From NCBI RefSeq assembly GCF_000236805.1, contig NZ_AGFX01000038.1, forward strand, positions 168,242 to 232,241: 64,000 nt of DNA, in the 5' to 3' direction. The translations under genes and the position numbers were made by a program. Origin of the DNA: Paenibacillus peoriae KCTC 3763. Lineage in GTDB: Bacteria > Bacillota > Bacilli > Paenibacillales > Paenibacillaceae. The notes below the pieces were generated by a model that searched no databases, was not told the origin of the DNA, and saw only the letters and a list, made by a program, of their open reading frames with translations. Positions 16,629-24,763 of this stretch are shown here, piece by piece (within the stretch, counting starts at the first letter, position 1; each line of letters starts with the position of its first letter).

Positions 16629-17024
16629 ATGGGCCGATTAGTTCATTTCGAAATTCATGTAGATGACATAGAGCGTGCCAAGAAGTTCTATGGCGAGGTA
16701 TTCGGATGGACATTTGAGGATTGGAGTGACTATGCTGGAACGCCTTATTTTGGAGCTATGACAGGCGATGCAAATGAACCCGGAATCAACGGGGCTTTGA
16801 TGCAACGTCAAGGCGCTTCCCCCCAACCTGGTCAGGCTATGAATGGTTATGCATGCACTATGGGAGTGGAAGATTACGATTCTACTGAAACTAAAATTCT
16901 TAATCTTGGAGGCAAAATTGCACTGCCAAAGCATGCACTGCCCGGAATGGCGTGGCAAGGGTATTACATTGACACAGAAGGAAATATTTTTGGTATTCAT
17001 CAGCCGGATAAGCATGCAAAATAG
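16629..17024 (+). CDS. VOC-family (glyoxalase/bleomycin-resistance-like) protein
   Basis: 131 residues forming two beta-alpha-beta-beta-beta modules: LVHFEIHVDDIERAKKFYGEVFGW (4-27) and NGYACTMGVEDYDST...GYYIDTEGNIFGIHQ. The possible metal ligands His6, Glu8 and the late Asp/His are in the usual places, but no specific activity can be called. AGGAGG precedes ATG 16629 by 8 nt. It stands 204 bp after the MBL gene with its own terminator. Relatives are often annotated as lactoylglutathione-lyase-like proteins of unknown substrate. Confidence 0.85.
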   Translation: MGRLVHFEIHVDDIERAKKFYGEVFGWTFEDWSDYAGTPYFGAMTGDANEPGINGALMQRQGASPQPGQAMNGYACTMGVEDYDSTETKILNLGGKIALPKHALPGMAWQGYYIDTEGNIFGIHQPDKHAK

Positions 17025-17044
17025 AGTTATACAATCGCATAGAC

Positions 17045-17074
17045 AAAAGCCTGACCTCACACGGTCGGACTTTT
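17045..17074 (+). terminator. Terminator after the VOC gene
   Basis: AAAAGCCTGACC-TCACAC-GGTCGGACTTTT: 11 of 12 positions pair (one mismatch), ending in a short T run. Confidence 0.7.
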
Positions 17075-17154
17075 ATACGTTCGTTCAAGAAGCGATAGAG
17101 CAGCCTGTCGGTAAACATGTGCAAATCAATTCACATGCAAACAAAGCTAAATAA

Positions 17155-17185
17155 ACCAGTCGCCGGTTCAATTCCGGCAACTGGT
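17155..17185 (+). other. tRNA T-arm-like remnant
   Basis: GCCGG-TTCAATT-CCGGC is a perfect T-stem/loop containing a GGTTCAATTCC B-box. It is flanked by AACTGGT, as in an acceptor 3' strand, but no CCA and no upstream D- or anticodon arm can be folded. The outer bases ACCAGT/ACTGGT close it as an independent 13-bp hairpin with one mismatch. It looks like a tRNA 3'-end scar or a chance mimic. Confidence 0.4.
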
Positions 17186-17230
17186 CACTTAAACTTGAAT
17201 TGTGTTTTGATCTCTGTCTTATCAGATAAT

Positions 17231-19381
17231 CTATTTCAATTCCATGTAATAAAGATTTGCAGGACTATCTTTTGTAATGGTATGTGCGCCAGGAGCAAGT
17301 GATACGCTGACAATACCATCAGTCATTGGATAACTGGTTCCATCAACCTTGATTTTTGTTCCGTCTGCTGAATTAAACACTAATGTTAATGTTGAAGCTT
17401 CCGTAGTCGTAAACCCAATACTGGTTGAGCTCTCGATTTTTAGGCATTGAGTCAGAGTCAAACTCTTATACTCCACAGTTCCCTTGTTTGCCGAAAGATT
17501 CCCCTTAATATCAAAGAAGTCGCTATTAGTTCCAGCTATGGTGAAGTTATGAACTTGTTCTCCAGGTGTTGGTACCGGAACAGGAGTCGGTGTTGGCTCC
17601 GGTGTCGGTTCTGGAATAGGCGTTGGTGCTGGCTCTGGTGTTGGTTCTGGAGTTGGACCCGGGGTTGGTTCTGGAATAGGAGTCGGTGTTGGCTCCGTTG
17701 GGACTGAATTCCCCCCTACAGATACAAGTTGAGATGTGTAACTTCTTATTTTAGCCATTAGAGCTGAATTAAGCACATGTGACGTGTCATCAATAGAATT
17801 ATCAAATTTCCATGTAAAGTCTCCGTTATTCAGGCGTCCAGCTTTTGCAGTAACAATTTGTCCAACATCGTTTACGTTATCAATGTCAGCACCATTCACT
17901 CCAGTATCGACGCTTGTATCAAAGTTGTTATAAGCTGTTCCTCCTTTTAACGCTTTGTATGAGCTTGGTACGGTTTCATTTCTCGACGAAGCTAAGTACG
18001 CATCAAAGGAGTTTTTATTGGCCGGAGCTGTCCCGTTATTGGAGTTGGCATAAATCAGACTGGCAGCATCAACTATACTATTGTTGTAGGCCTTAATCAC
18101 ACCTCCGTTTTCGCCTGAAAATATACCTTCCCCTAAAGCATCCGTACCTTGCAAGGAACTCAGCATTGGGTATTTAGCATGTCTAAAATAATTAGATTCT
18201 ACAAAGGCTGAAGCTCCCATTGTAACACCGACACCATATTTTGAGACTCCATCAAAGAAGTTATTATATACATGCACAGATGCCACTCTTATACGTGGAT
18301 GACGGGAGTCCGAATGATCAAACCAGTTATGGTGGAAGGTGGCAAAGAATTCTGACGATTCACTTAAGCCGACCAGAGCCGCTTTTCCTGAATCCCAGTA
18401 GTGATTATAAGAGATTGTAATATACGTCGATCCTTTTTTAAGGTCTGTGGAACCATCGCCCTTTGCTTGGTCAGCATCTCCTCCAGCAGATCCGTAGAAT
18501 ATATCATTATTATGCACCCAAACATTGGCGTTTCCTGTATCCATTGAAATACCGTCGTCAGGGAACAACATCACACCCAGGTTTCTGACTTCCACATTTC
18601 CGACATATCTAAGAAGTATTCCCCATCCGTAAGCATAAGCATCGTTCCCGATACCTTCAAGCGTCATATTCATTTCCGAATAATTTTTTTTGCCTTTTAC
18701 TTGAAGATATCCACTGCTATTAAGTTGTCCTTTCATGTCGTCTTCTGTAACTTTTCCAATAAATCTGATTGCAAGTGGTGTTGTATCATAGCCTTTTTGT
18801 CTTAATGCCAAAATCTCGCCCAGACCAACACCTGTTTGAACACGACCTGAGCTGTTGGTTTTCACATCGAGGGTCACTGTTTGTGCAGTCTTGGATGTTA
18901 CATAAAGAACTTGGGCGCCATTCTTAAGTGTTCCGTCTTCATTATAAGCACCCGAGCCCGTGCCATACTGCGATTTTGATGAGAAAGCAAATCCGGATCT
19001 ATCATGTGACGCTACGGATAGCTTATTGGAAACAGCACTTACCGTTGATCCGCCTGACAGCCTGGCTTCAACTTTCATGATATAATCTCCAGCTGCAAGA
19101 CCTACGGCATCAGCTCTCCAATAGGAAGGGTATTTTCGGATCAATTCACTATCAATTTGTTTATAGTAAGAATCTGACGCGTTTACAGGTTTAACATATA
19201 CATTATATCCCTCCGCATTGCTTTCAGGTGACCATTTTACATACGCAGTTTCATTCCAGCCTCCACCGTCGGTGATCGAAAGACCGGCAGCATAAGTTGT
19301 AGTACTTTGCAATCCTAATAAAGATATTACAAGAGAAAACAATAAAACAATACTCATTACATTTGAAATCCTCTTTTTCAT
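17231..19381 (-). CDS. pel: Secreted pectate lyase, family PL1, with C-terminal module
   Basis: 716 residues from ATG 19381 (GGGAGG 7 nt upstream). In order: a signal peptide ([20 protein letters not shown]..., cut near TYAA), a fibronectin-like N-terminal segment (35-125), a parallel beta-helix Pec_lyase_C domain (about 135-510) and a Pro/Thr/Glu linker of PTPxPEPTP repeats (about 568-620). A C-terminal beta module of about 90 residues probably binds polysaccharide. Catalytic-region marks include [29 protein letters not shown], and [16 protein letters not shown] with the catalytic Arg. It cleaves polygalacturonate by calcium-dependent beta-elimination outside the cell. It is monocistronic with a cre-like site upstream. 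Confidence 0.92.
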   Translation of the reverse strand: MKKRISNVMSIVLLFSLVISLLGLQSTTTYAAGLSITDGGGWNETAYVKWSPESNAEGYNVYVKPVNASDSYYKQIDSELIRKYPSYWRADAVGLAAGDYIMKVEARLSGGSTVSAVSNKLSVASHDRSGFAFSSKSQYGTGSGAYNEDGTLKNGAQVLYVTSKTAQTVTLDVKTNSSGRVQTGVGLGEILALRQKGYDTTPLAIRFIGKVTEDDMKGQLNSSGYLQVKGKKNYSEMNMTLEGIGNDAYAYGWGILLRYVGNVEVRNLGVMLFPDDGISMDTGNANVWVHNNDIFYGSAGGDADQAKGDGSTDLKKGSTYITISYNHYWDSGKAALVGLSESSEFFATFHHNWFDHSDSRHPRIRVASVHVYNNFFDGVSKYGVGVTMGASAFVESNYFRHAKYPMLSSLQGTDALGEGIFSGENGGVIKAYNNSIVDAASLIYANSNNGTAPANKNSFDAYLASSRNETVPSSYKALKGGTAYNNFDTSVDTGVNGADIDNVNDVGQIVTAKAGRLNNGDFTWKFDNSIDDTSHVLNSALMAKIRSYTSQLVSVGGNSVPTEPTPTPIPEPTPGPTPEPTPEPAPTPIPEPTPEPTPTPVPVPTPGEQVHNFTIAGTNSDFFDIKGNLSANKGTVEYKSLTLTQCLKIESSTSIGFTTTEASTLTLVFNSADGTKIKVDGTSYPMTDGIVSVSLAPGAHTITKDSPANLYYMELK

Positions 19382-19417
19382 TTCCAATCCTCCCAATTTT
19401 GATTTGTTGCATACACC

Positions 19418-19433
19418 ATTGAACCGTTATCAA
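19418..19433. promoter_or_regulatory. cre-like (CcpA) site upstream of pel
   Basis: ATTGAACCGTTATCAA matches the relaxed catabolite-responsive element WTGNAANCGNWNNCAW at all but one position and is nearly palindromic. It lies about 37 bp before the pel start codon, so bound CcpA could act as a road-block. This fits the usual glucose repression of pectinases; binding is inferred. Confidence 0.4.
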
Positions 19434-19785
19434 AAAGCCGTCAAGTTTCTCGATTCACCTCCCCCGTGTAATCATATGAATGAAACATTTATACAAACCT
19501 TATAATGAGAAAAAAGTCACAATACATGAGGCAAACTAATAAGACTTACATTCAAACTACAGCGTCTATCAATAATCTTCAAGGGGGAGAAATTAGTATT
19601 ATATAAGACTCTTTCCCATAATTTCGAACTAATTCGTCAGCATTCGTCAATATCCCCCTCCTTTCAACGTCCTAAATTGCGGTGTATATTAGGAGATAAT
19701 TCCCGGTTCATTTTTACTAAAAATTAATTGGATGAATATCCCTACGGGCGGAAATTTGCCACTAACCAGTGCATTTTTCATAGCG

Positions 19786-19902
19786 ATAAAAGGTCAAAAG
19801 TTTAAGACGTATGCAGAGGAAGTAAAGATGGAAGCGATCCACCTACATGTTAAGGGAAACTGGAGACAGGAGGGAAAGTCAACCGCTTTATTGAGGCGTT
19901 AG
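19786..19902 (+). pseudogene. Decayed IS3-family transposase OrfA fragment
   Basis: An open stretch reads IKGQKFKTYAEEVKMEAIHL, then HVKGNW, before losing similarity and stopping at TAG 19900. GQKFKxYxEExKxEAIxLHVExGW is the characteristic N-terminus of IS3-group OrfA (helix-turn-helix protein). The rest of OrfA, OrfB and the terminal inverted repeats could not be found, so this is a remnant. It marks past insertion activity next to the ssrA-associated region. Confidence 0.6.
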
Positions 19903-20053
19903 AGCAGAATTCCCCCTTTCACAACGCTGACAAACGCACAGCCTTCACCGTATTGGTCATCTTTCTACATGGTCAATCACAAACACGTATTTGAGGAATT
20001 GGCCGAATTGATTAAGAAGTATTGTGTGGCAATTTAATGATAAGAAGATACAA

Positions 20054-20081
20054 AAAAAGCGACCTATCTTGGTCGCTTTTT
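20054..20081. terminator. Orphan bidirectional terminator resembling the ssrA terminator
   Basis: AAAAAGCGACC-TATCTT-GGTCGCTTTTT. The stem is identical to that of the tmRNA terminator at 24723-24750 (only the loop differs), yet no gene ends beside it. Confidence 0.75.
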
Positions 20082-20339
20082 CTAGTGGTATAAATAGAGG
20101 CAAGCTTACACTCTTAAAAACCCTGTATGTAGAATATGCCAAGGGTAAAGGAGACGTAAGCTAGAGCGACCGATTATGGACGATAAAACAATAGGCCACT
20201 TTGGGTTATGCCCCTGCGATATTTTTCCAGTATGACTATTGTATCCAATGCTTACATCGTAATCAGCTATTATGTTGTGCTTTCATTCAGATTGTAAGCG
20301 GATGGTAGTTAAAAGAGCCAGATTTCATACACTCTAAAA

Positions 20340-20384
20340 AGAGCTGCCTAGGAAACGAAGATTTCTGTTTTCCTAGACAGCTCT
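20340..20384 (-). terminator. Terminator after the 136-residue protein gene
   Basis: AGAGCTG-C-CTAGGAAA pairs with TTTCCTAG-A-CAGCTCT (one mismatch), then TTTTT on the minus strand. Confidence 0.85.
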
Positions 20385-20392
20385 AACCTAGA

Positions 20393-20803
20393 TTAAGGAG
20401 ATACTGCCAAGCCGCTGAAAACAATCGGACCGATAACCGTTGCGGTAGTACCAGCCGTTAAATTCTCAACAGACAGCGTATAGGCGTGAGCCCCCGGTGT
20501 TACATTAGGATCGACCATTTGTATGGGAACCAAATAAAATTGTTCGGAGCCAGCGGATTCAAATCCTTCTCGCGAATAGGAAATAACTTCCCCATCACGG
20601 AAAATCCGGAATAAAACACTGCCCGTATTCACATCTCCGCGAATACCTACCACCGCTTTCAGCTCTACAAAGTTGGGAACGCTTGGAATTACCAAGTTGA
20701 ATACAGCAATTCCTACACCCGCCGGAGTAGCTGGAATCGGAATCGCTGCACCATCCGTAACCCGTGTTGGCTCACTTACATTATAAGCTAGAATTTGTGC
20801 CAT
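20393..20803 (-). CDS. Unknown beta-rich protein, probably sporulation-expressed
   Basis: 136 residues starting MAQILAYNVSEPTRV, with AAGGAG 10 nt before ATG 20803. I do not recognise the family. The sequence is all alternating hydrophobic strands (GVGIAVFNLVIPSVPNFVEL, SVLFRIFRDGEVISY, TATVIGPIVFSGLAV), with no Cys, no signal peptide and no membrane segment, like a jelly-roll or TNF-like domain. A mother-cell type promoter (20836-20863) suggests it belongs to the spore coat or exosporium, where small beta-sandwich proteins such as BxpB/ExsF occur. It has its own terminator and no operon partners. Localisation is inference. Confidence 0.75.
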   Translation of the reverse strand: MAQILAYNVSEPTRVTDGAAIPIPATPAGVGIAVFNLVIPSVPNFVELKAVVGIRGDVNTGSVLFRIFRDGEVISYSREGFESAGSEQFYLVPIQMVDPNVTPGAHAYTLSVENLTAGTTATVIGPIVFSGLAVSP

Positions 20804-20835
20804 TTTTTATCAACTCCTTCATATATGAGATACTA

Positions 20836-20863
20836 TAATCTATGATAGAGAGATATAAATGGT
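20836..20863 (-). promoter_or_regulatory. SigK/SigE-type sporulation promoter candidate
   Basis: On the minus strand AC-N17-CATAGATTA fits the SigK pattern AC-N16/17-CATANNNTA. It ends 33 bp before the start codon of the 136-residue protein. Confidence 0.45.
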
Positions 20864-21044
20864 ATGGACGACCTTCCTCCTTCGATTACCATTATGGCTA
20901 TCGTGCTACTTGGTAGGCAAAAACATAAATACTAGTTTGATCCCCCTTCGCCTTTAACCTTTCCCGAAAGAAGACATCTTGTAAAACTGCATTGAAAAGG
21001 CCTTTTTCGCCCGGCCCGTTGAATATAAGAAGAACTCACCCCTT

Positions 21045-21090
21045 TCCGAAGATAACGACACATAAGCTTCTACGGGTGTAGTCACAGTTT
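21045..21090 (-). repeat. Displaced partial tmRNA copy (att-like repeat, left)
   Basis: 46 bp identical to 24790-24835. Beyond it, towards lower coordinates, similarity to tmRNA persists for about 7 bp with one mismatch and then stops, so the final tRNA-like 3' end is missing. It cannot be a functional tmRNA. Confidence 0.9.
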
Positions 21091-21113
21091 GGGGCCTCTA
21101 TGTTCTACGTAGG

Positions 21114-21141
21114 TTGAAAGTTGGATTCATAAATGTAAAAT
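21114..21141 (+). promoter_or_regulatory. Promoter candidate for the nuclease-STAND gene
   Basis: TTGAAA (21114-21119), 16-nt spacer, TAAAAT (21136-21141), 24 bp inside the left repeat and about 39 bp before the ATG. The gene therefore carries its own promoter within the element. Confidence 0.5.
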
Positions 21142-21179
21142 TACTATATGTGCTTCTCAAGGAAACCGGAGGAATAGTT

Positions 21180-24100
21180 ATGCCGAAATACAACTTTCAT
21201 GAACTGTTGGAACCACTCGAATTTGAAAAGCTCGTTTGTGATGTAGTTCAAGTCAGGGAAGGCTTTTTTGTTGAAATGTACAAGGAAGGGCGTGATTCAG
21301 GCATTGATGGTTCCTATATAAATCACGACAAGAAGACTATTATTCAGGCAAAACGCTACAAAGATTTCAAACAACTTTTCAGTAGTTTAAAAAATTCCGA
21401 GCTACCAAAGGTGCGTAAGTTAAATCCTGACCGATATATTTTGGGGGTGTCATTTGATTTTCAACCTGGCGAAAAAGAACAAATTATAGATTTGTTTGAA
21501 AAGTCTATTAGAAGTACTAATGATATTTTAAGCAGGACAGATATTAATCGGCTATTGGAAGAACCAGATTATCATTGGGTAGAGTGGGCACATCCTAAAC
21601 TTTGGTCACCAAGTATTAATGTATTAGAAAAAATCCTTCTAAAGTCCATACACCGCTCATTATACAGGGAATCGGCTGAAGAGCTCAAAGAAGCAATAAA
21701 GGCATCTACTAAATTCGCCCCTACGCAAATCTATCGCGAAGCATTACAAAAATGGTCACATAATCATGTAATTGTAATTTCTGGAGAACCAGGTGTTGGA
21801 AAGACCACGATAGCTTATCTTTTGGCACTGGCATATTTGCAACCAGAAGATTTAGACGGATTCATATGGGGAAATTCTATTGAGGATATTTATAACATGC
21901 TAGAGGACGATAGGAAACAAGTCATTATTTTAGATGATTTCTGGGGAAGTATTTTTCATAATGAAAACACTAGTAGGAAAGATGAAAGTCGTCTTATTAA
22001 ACTGATCCAACGTATAATAGACTATGGAGAGAACAAGCGTCTCATCTTAACAACAAGGGAATACATTCTTCGTCAAGGGCTTCAAAAACAACCTATGTTG
22101 AAGGAAACGCTAGAACAATATGCCATGATATGTACGATGGAGAAATATAATGATGCTGAAAAGGCCAACATTTTATTTCAACATCTTTACGCCTCAAACC
22201 TAAAGTATGAACATGTTACTTATCTTTTTCACAATTGTGGGCAAATAATAAACCATGATAATTATAACCCCCGGGTACTTGCACTCTATCTAAACAAAGA
22301 ACCCGATAAAGAGACTTCCGCAGAAGAGTGTTTTTTTGAACTATGTGATTATTTCGATAACCCTGGCGCATTCTGGGAGGATATCTTTTTAGAACTTAGT
22401 CAAGAGGCACAGATTGTAGCCCTGCTTTTGCTAATTTCTTCAACACCCATGAATCTGGAAGACATGAAACGCTGCTATGCACAATATATAGCTACTCGTT
22501 CAAACCGGATGGGGATAAAGAAGCTAAGTGACAGTATCTCCGAACTTGAAAAAACAATGATTAAGTCCTTTTATAGTGATGAAGAAGACGAAATTTTGTT
22601 GAAGTTCAATATGCCCTCTGTACAAGATTTTCTATATTCCTATATTCAAGAAAATACTGAACAGTTTATTCCTGAGCTTATACAATGCTGTGCTTTTTAC
22701 AATCAACTTCAGTTTCTACTTGAACATTTTTCTAAGAACTCTAGCAAACAAATTACGGAAATGCTAGAGCAACAATGTATATTACATTATGTAGATTATC
22801 CTTATTGTTATACCGAACCTGATGGCAGTTGGAATTGGGAATCTGATGGATTAGATGATTTACCTAATGGGGAAGAAGAACTTCATAGGTTCTTTCAAAT
22901 GCTCCATTGTTGTGATTCTCATTTACATCCCACACTCTTTAATTTTTTGGAAAGTGAAATTAATAATTATTGTTTAACTATGGGACATGGAAATATAGAA
23001 GCGCAGTATATGGATCTTCATAACTTACCTGATATTATATTTCGATGCATAAAAAAAGGAATGCATTTCAATGGTAGAAATATTATAAATCAATTTTACC
23101 AAGAAGCGTTTAGTGTGTATCATTACATGGCTATAGAAAAATTTCAGGAAGTGTTTCCAGATGAGTATAGCGTTTACCATGACAATTATTTCCCAAAAAT
23201 AAAAAAAGAATTAAAAGCTATCTTGTTGGCTGAAATAGAATTACTTGATGATTTATGTATGGATATTGAACTTGATATGCTTGTTGATAATATTCCGGAA
23301 ATACTCAATCATTTTGGCCTTCGATACACCAATCAATTTGGAGAGAAGATATCCTCTTTATGCGGCCGGAAGCCGATATTAGTGCAAAAAGAAAGTATAG
23401 TTAAAACTGACAACAATATATATAGAGATGAAAAAGAACAATTATTAGAAATGGTAAAAGAAGACGCAGAAAATTGGCTTTTCGGCCCAAATGAAATCCC
23501 CCTTGATGATGGGCAGATTTCAGAATTTATAATTGAGAGCGATCTTCAACCCTCTCTAAAAAAAGAACTAAGAAGAATATTTAAAAACAATCGCATTCAC
23601 TATATTCATAACTATTTGCAAACAAAGGAATCAATTACACTGTCTCTCGCAGCATTGCATGACCTTGGGAATCTTCCTGATGTGGAAAGCAGTTTATGTA
23701 TAATAATAATTCAACATTTACTCCAACAAAACACAAATTCAGAACTTACTAACCTAATTGATTTCTGTGCTGAAACTTTTGGTTCATTCATGTATTTAGA
23801 TGAACCTGTGATCCGTGCCTCGGAATTTTTATCAAGCGATATATACAATCACTATCTGAAAAACGATCCTGTTCTTTGCGAGATTGTCTTTGGAAACCTT
23901 GTCCTCCAAGATTCACAATGGGTCCGTTTCCTTCACATTCCTATTTACACTTTCTGTTATGCTTTTACAACATGCATGGAGTACAGGAATGAAGAAGATT
24001 CCGATGGAGAATCCTGCCAAGAGTTCTGGAAAGAGGTGTGGGGTAATAATTTTGACAAATTAAAACGTACAATTAAATACGATAAAGGAACTCAGAATAG

Positions 24101-24623
24101 TATTTATTATGCTGAATTCGGAATCTACTATTTTAAAAATTACGATTGGGAGGGGCGCATGTACAGAATGTATCAAGAATTAGACCCCTTCCAATTTAAT
24201 CGACTATATGTTAGCCCCAAAATTGAAGGTTACTTAAATCAACTTAGTTATGAATGTGAAGAAAGCAAAGTATTAAATCATCTTTCTCTCTGTAAATATG
24301 AATTTTATTATGACGATTCCGGAGCTCCCCATTCTTCGATTGCTTTCATTTCTGATGAGTTATCGATGTTTGAGCATTTAAACATCACTAGAAATTGGGA
24401 TCCATATCCTAAACAATTAAGCAAAGCTAGGTTTAATGAATTGAAGAAAAATAGCGATATATGCAGTAAGCATAACGAGCATTGGTCAGTTTCAGTCTAT
24501 AAAATCAAGGATGTTGAACTGTTGAAAGAGATCGGAGCCTACGAAGAAACATTAGGTTTGATACAGGAGTTAGAGAAAGTCCATGCTAGATTTTTTTCCG
24601 GGGATTATTCATCGATTCTATGA
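21180..24623 (+). CDS. Mrr-like nuclease fused to STAND NTPase; putative anti-phage defence protein
   Basis: 1,147 residues from ATG 21180 (GGAGG 8 nt upstream). An N-terminal PD-(D/E)xK nuclease of the Mrr kind shows GRDSGID (37-43) and IIQAKRY (54-60), giving Asp43 and Gln56-x-Lys58. A STAND-type P-loop NTPase follows: GEPGVGKTT (202-210), VIILDDFWG (248-256) and LILTTREYI (288-296), close to the nSTAND3 group. The remaining 750 or so residues are helical and Asp/Glu-, Tyr- and Cys-rich, with no family I can name, probably the sensor. The layout parallels Avs-type proteins, which recognise a phage product and trigger nuclease activity. The gene is AT-rich against its neighbours, single, and enclosed by tmRNA repeats. 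Defence role inferred. Confidence 0.8.
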   Translation: MPKYNFHELLEPLEFEKLVCDVVQVREGFFVEMYKEGRDSGIDGSYINHDKKTIIQAKRYKDFKQLFSSLKNSELPKVRKLNPDRYILGVSFDFQPGEKEQIIDLFEKSIRSTNDILSRTDINRLLEEPDYHWVEWAHPKLWSPSINVLEKILLKSIHRSLYRESAEELKEAIKASTKFAPTQIYREALQKWSHNHVIVISGEPGVGKTTIAYLLALAYLQPEDLDGFIWGNSIEDIYNMLEDDRKQVIILDDFWGSIFHNENTSRKDESRLIKLIQRIIDYGENKRLILTTREYILRQGLQKQPMLKETLEQYAMICTMEKYNDAEKANILFQHLYASNLKYEHVTYLFHNCGQIINHDNYNPRVLALYLNKEPDKETSAEECFFELCDYFDNPGAFWEDIFLELSQEAQIVALLLLISSTPMNLEDMKRCYAQYIATRSNRMGIKKLSDSISELEKTMIKSFYSDEEDEILLKFNMPSVQDFLYSYIQENTEQFIPELIQCCAFYNQLQFLLEHFSKNSSKQITEMLEQQCILHYVDYPYCYTEPDGSWNWESDGLDDLPNGEEELHRFFQMLHCCDSHLHPTLFNFLESEINNYCLTMGHGNIEAQYMDLHNLPDIIFRCIKKGMHFNGRNIINQFYQEAFSVYHYMAIEKFQEVFPDEYSVYHDNYFPKIKKELKAILLAEIELLDDLCMDIELDMLVDNIPEILNHFGLRYTNQFGEKISSLCGRKPILVQKESIVKTDNNIYRDEKEQLLEMVKEDAENWLFGPNEIPLDDGQISEFIIESDLQPSLKKELRRIFKNNRIHYIHNYLQTKESITLSLAALHDLGNLPDVESSLCIIIIQHLLQQNTNSELTNLIDFCAETFGSFMYLDEPVIRASEFLSSDIYNHYLKNDPVLCEIVFGNLVLQDSQWVRFLHIPIYTFCYAFTTCMEYRNEEDSDGESCQEFWKEVWGNNFDKLKRTIKYDKGTQNSIYYAEFGIYYFKNYDWEGRMYRMYQELDPFQFNRLYVSPKIEGYLNQLSYECEESKVLNHLSLCKYEFYYDDSGAPHSSIAFISDELSMFEHLNITRNWDPYPKQLSKARFNELKKNSDICSKHNEHWSVSVYKIKDVELLKEIGAYEETLGLIQELEKVHARFFSGDYSSIL

Positions 24624-24722
24624 TACGTACAGATGAATTTATTTATCTTCATTAGTAGAGTGCTACCCCAATAATTGAGCATCAAATTAATCCAGTATAG
24701 CTTCAATATCAGCTGGAAAAAC

Positions 24723-24751
24723 AAAAAGCGACCAATTACGGTCGCTTTTTT
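24723..24751. terminator. Bidirectional terminator of tmRNA and the nuclease-STAND gene
   Basis: AAAAAGCGACC-AATTAC-GGTCGCTTTTTT. It lies 13 bp from the tmRNA CCA end on the minus strand and 100 bp after the plus-strand gene. Confidence 0.85.
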
Positions 24752-24763
24752 CATAATACATAA

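Larger units (their letters stand above)
19434..20392. other. Gene-poor region between pel and the spore-type gene
   Basis: There is no convincing intact gene over about 960 bp. The stretch holds a decayed IS3 orfA fragment (19786-19902) and two terminator hairpins (20054-20081 and 20340-20384). The pel promoter is presumably near 19440-19520. Short open frames here lack ribosome sites. Confidence 0.6.

Noticed and set aside
17025-17160. Complete tRNA upstream of the T-arm-like hairpin
   Set aside because: No D-arm, anticodon arm or 5' acceptor strand could be folded from the preceding bases, so only a remnant is reported.
17570-17700. Repetitive GT/GG-rich DNA in pel considered as a repeat or CRISPR
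   Set aside because: It is the coding sequence of the Pro-Thr-Glu linker; units are short, irregular and in frame, without spacers.
19957-20142. 61-codon minus-strand frame in the gene-poor region
   Set aside because: It reads through the 20054-20081 terminator hairpin and has no ribosome site or homology.
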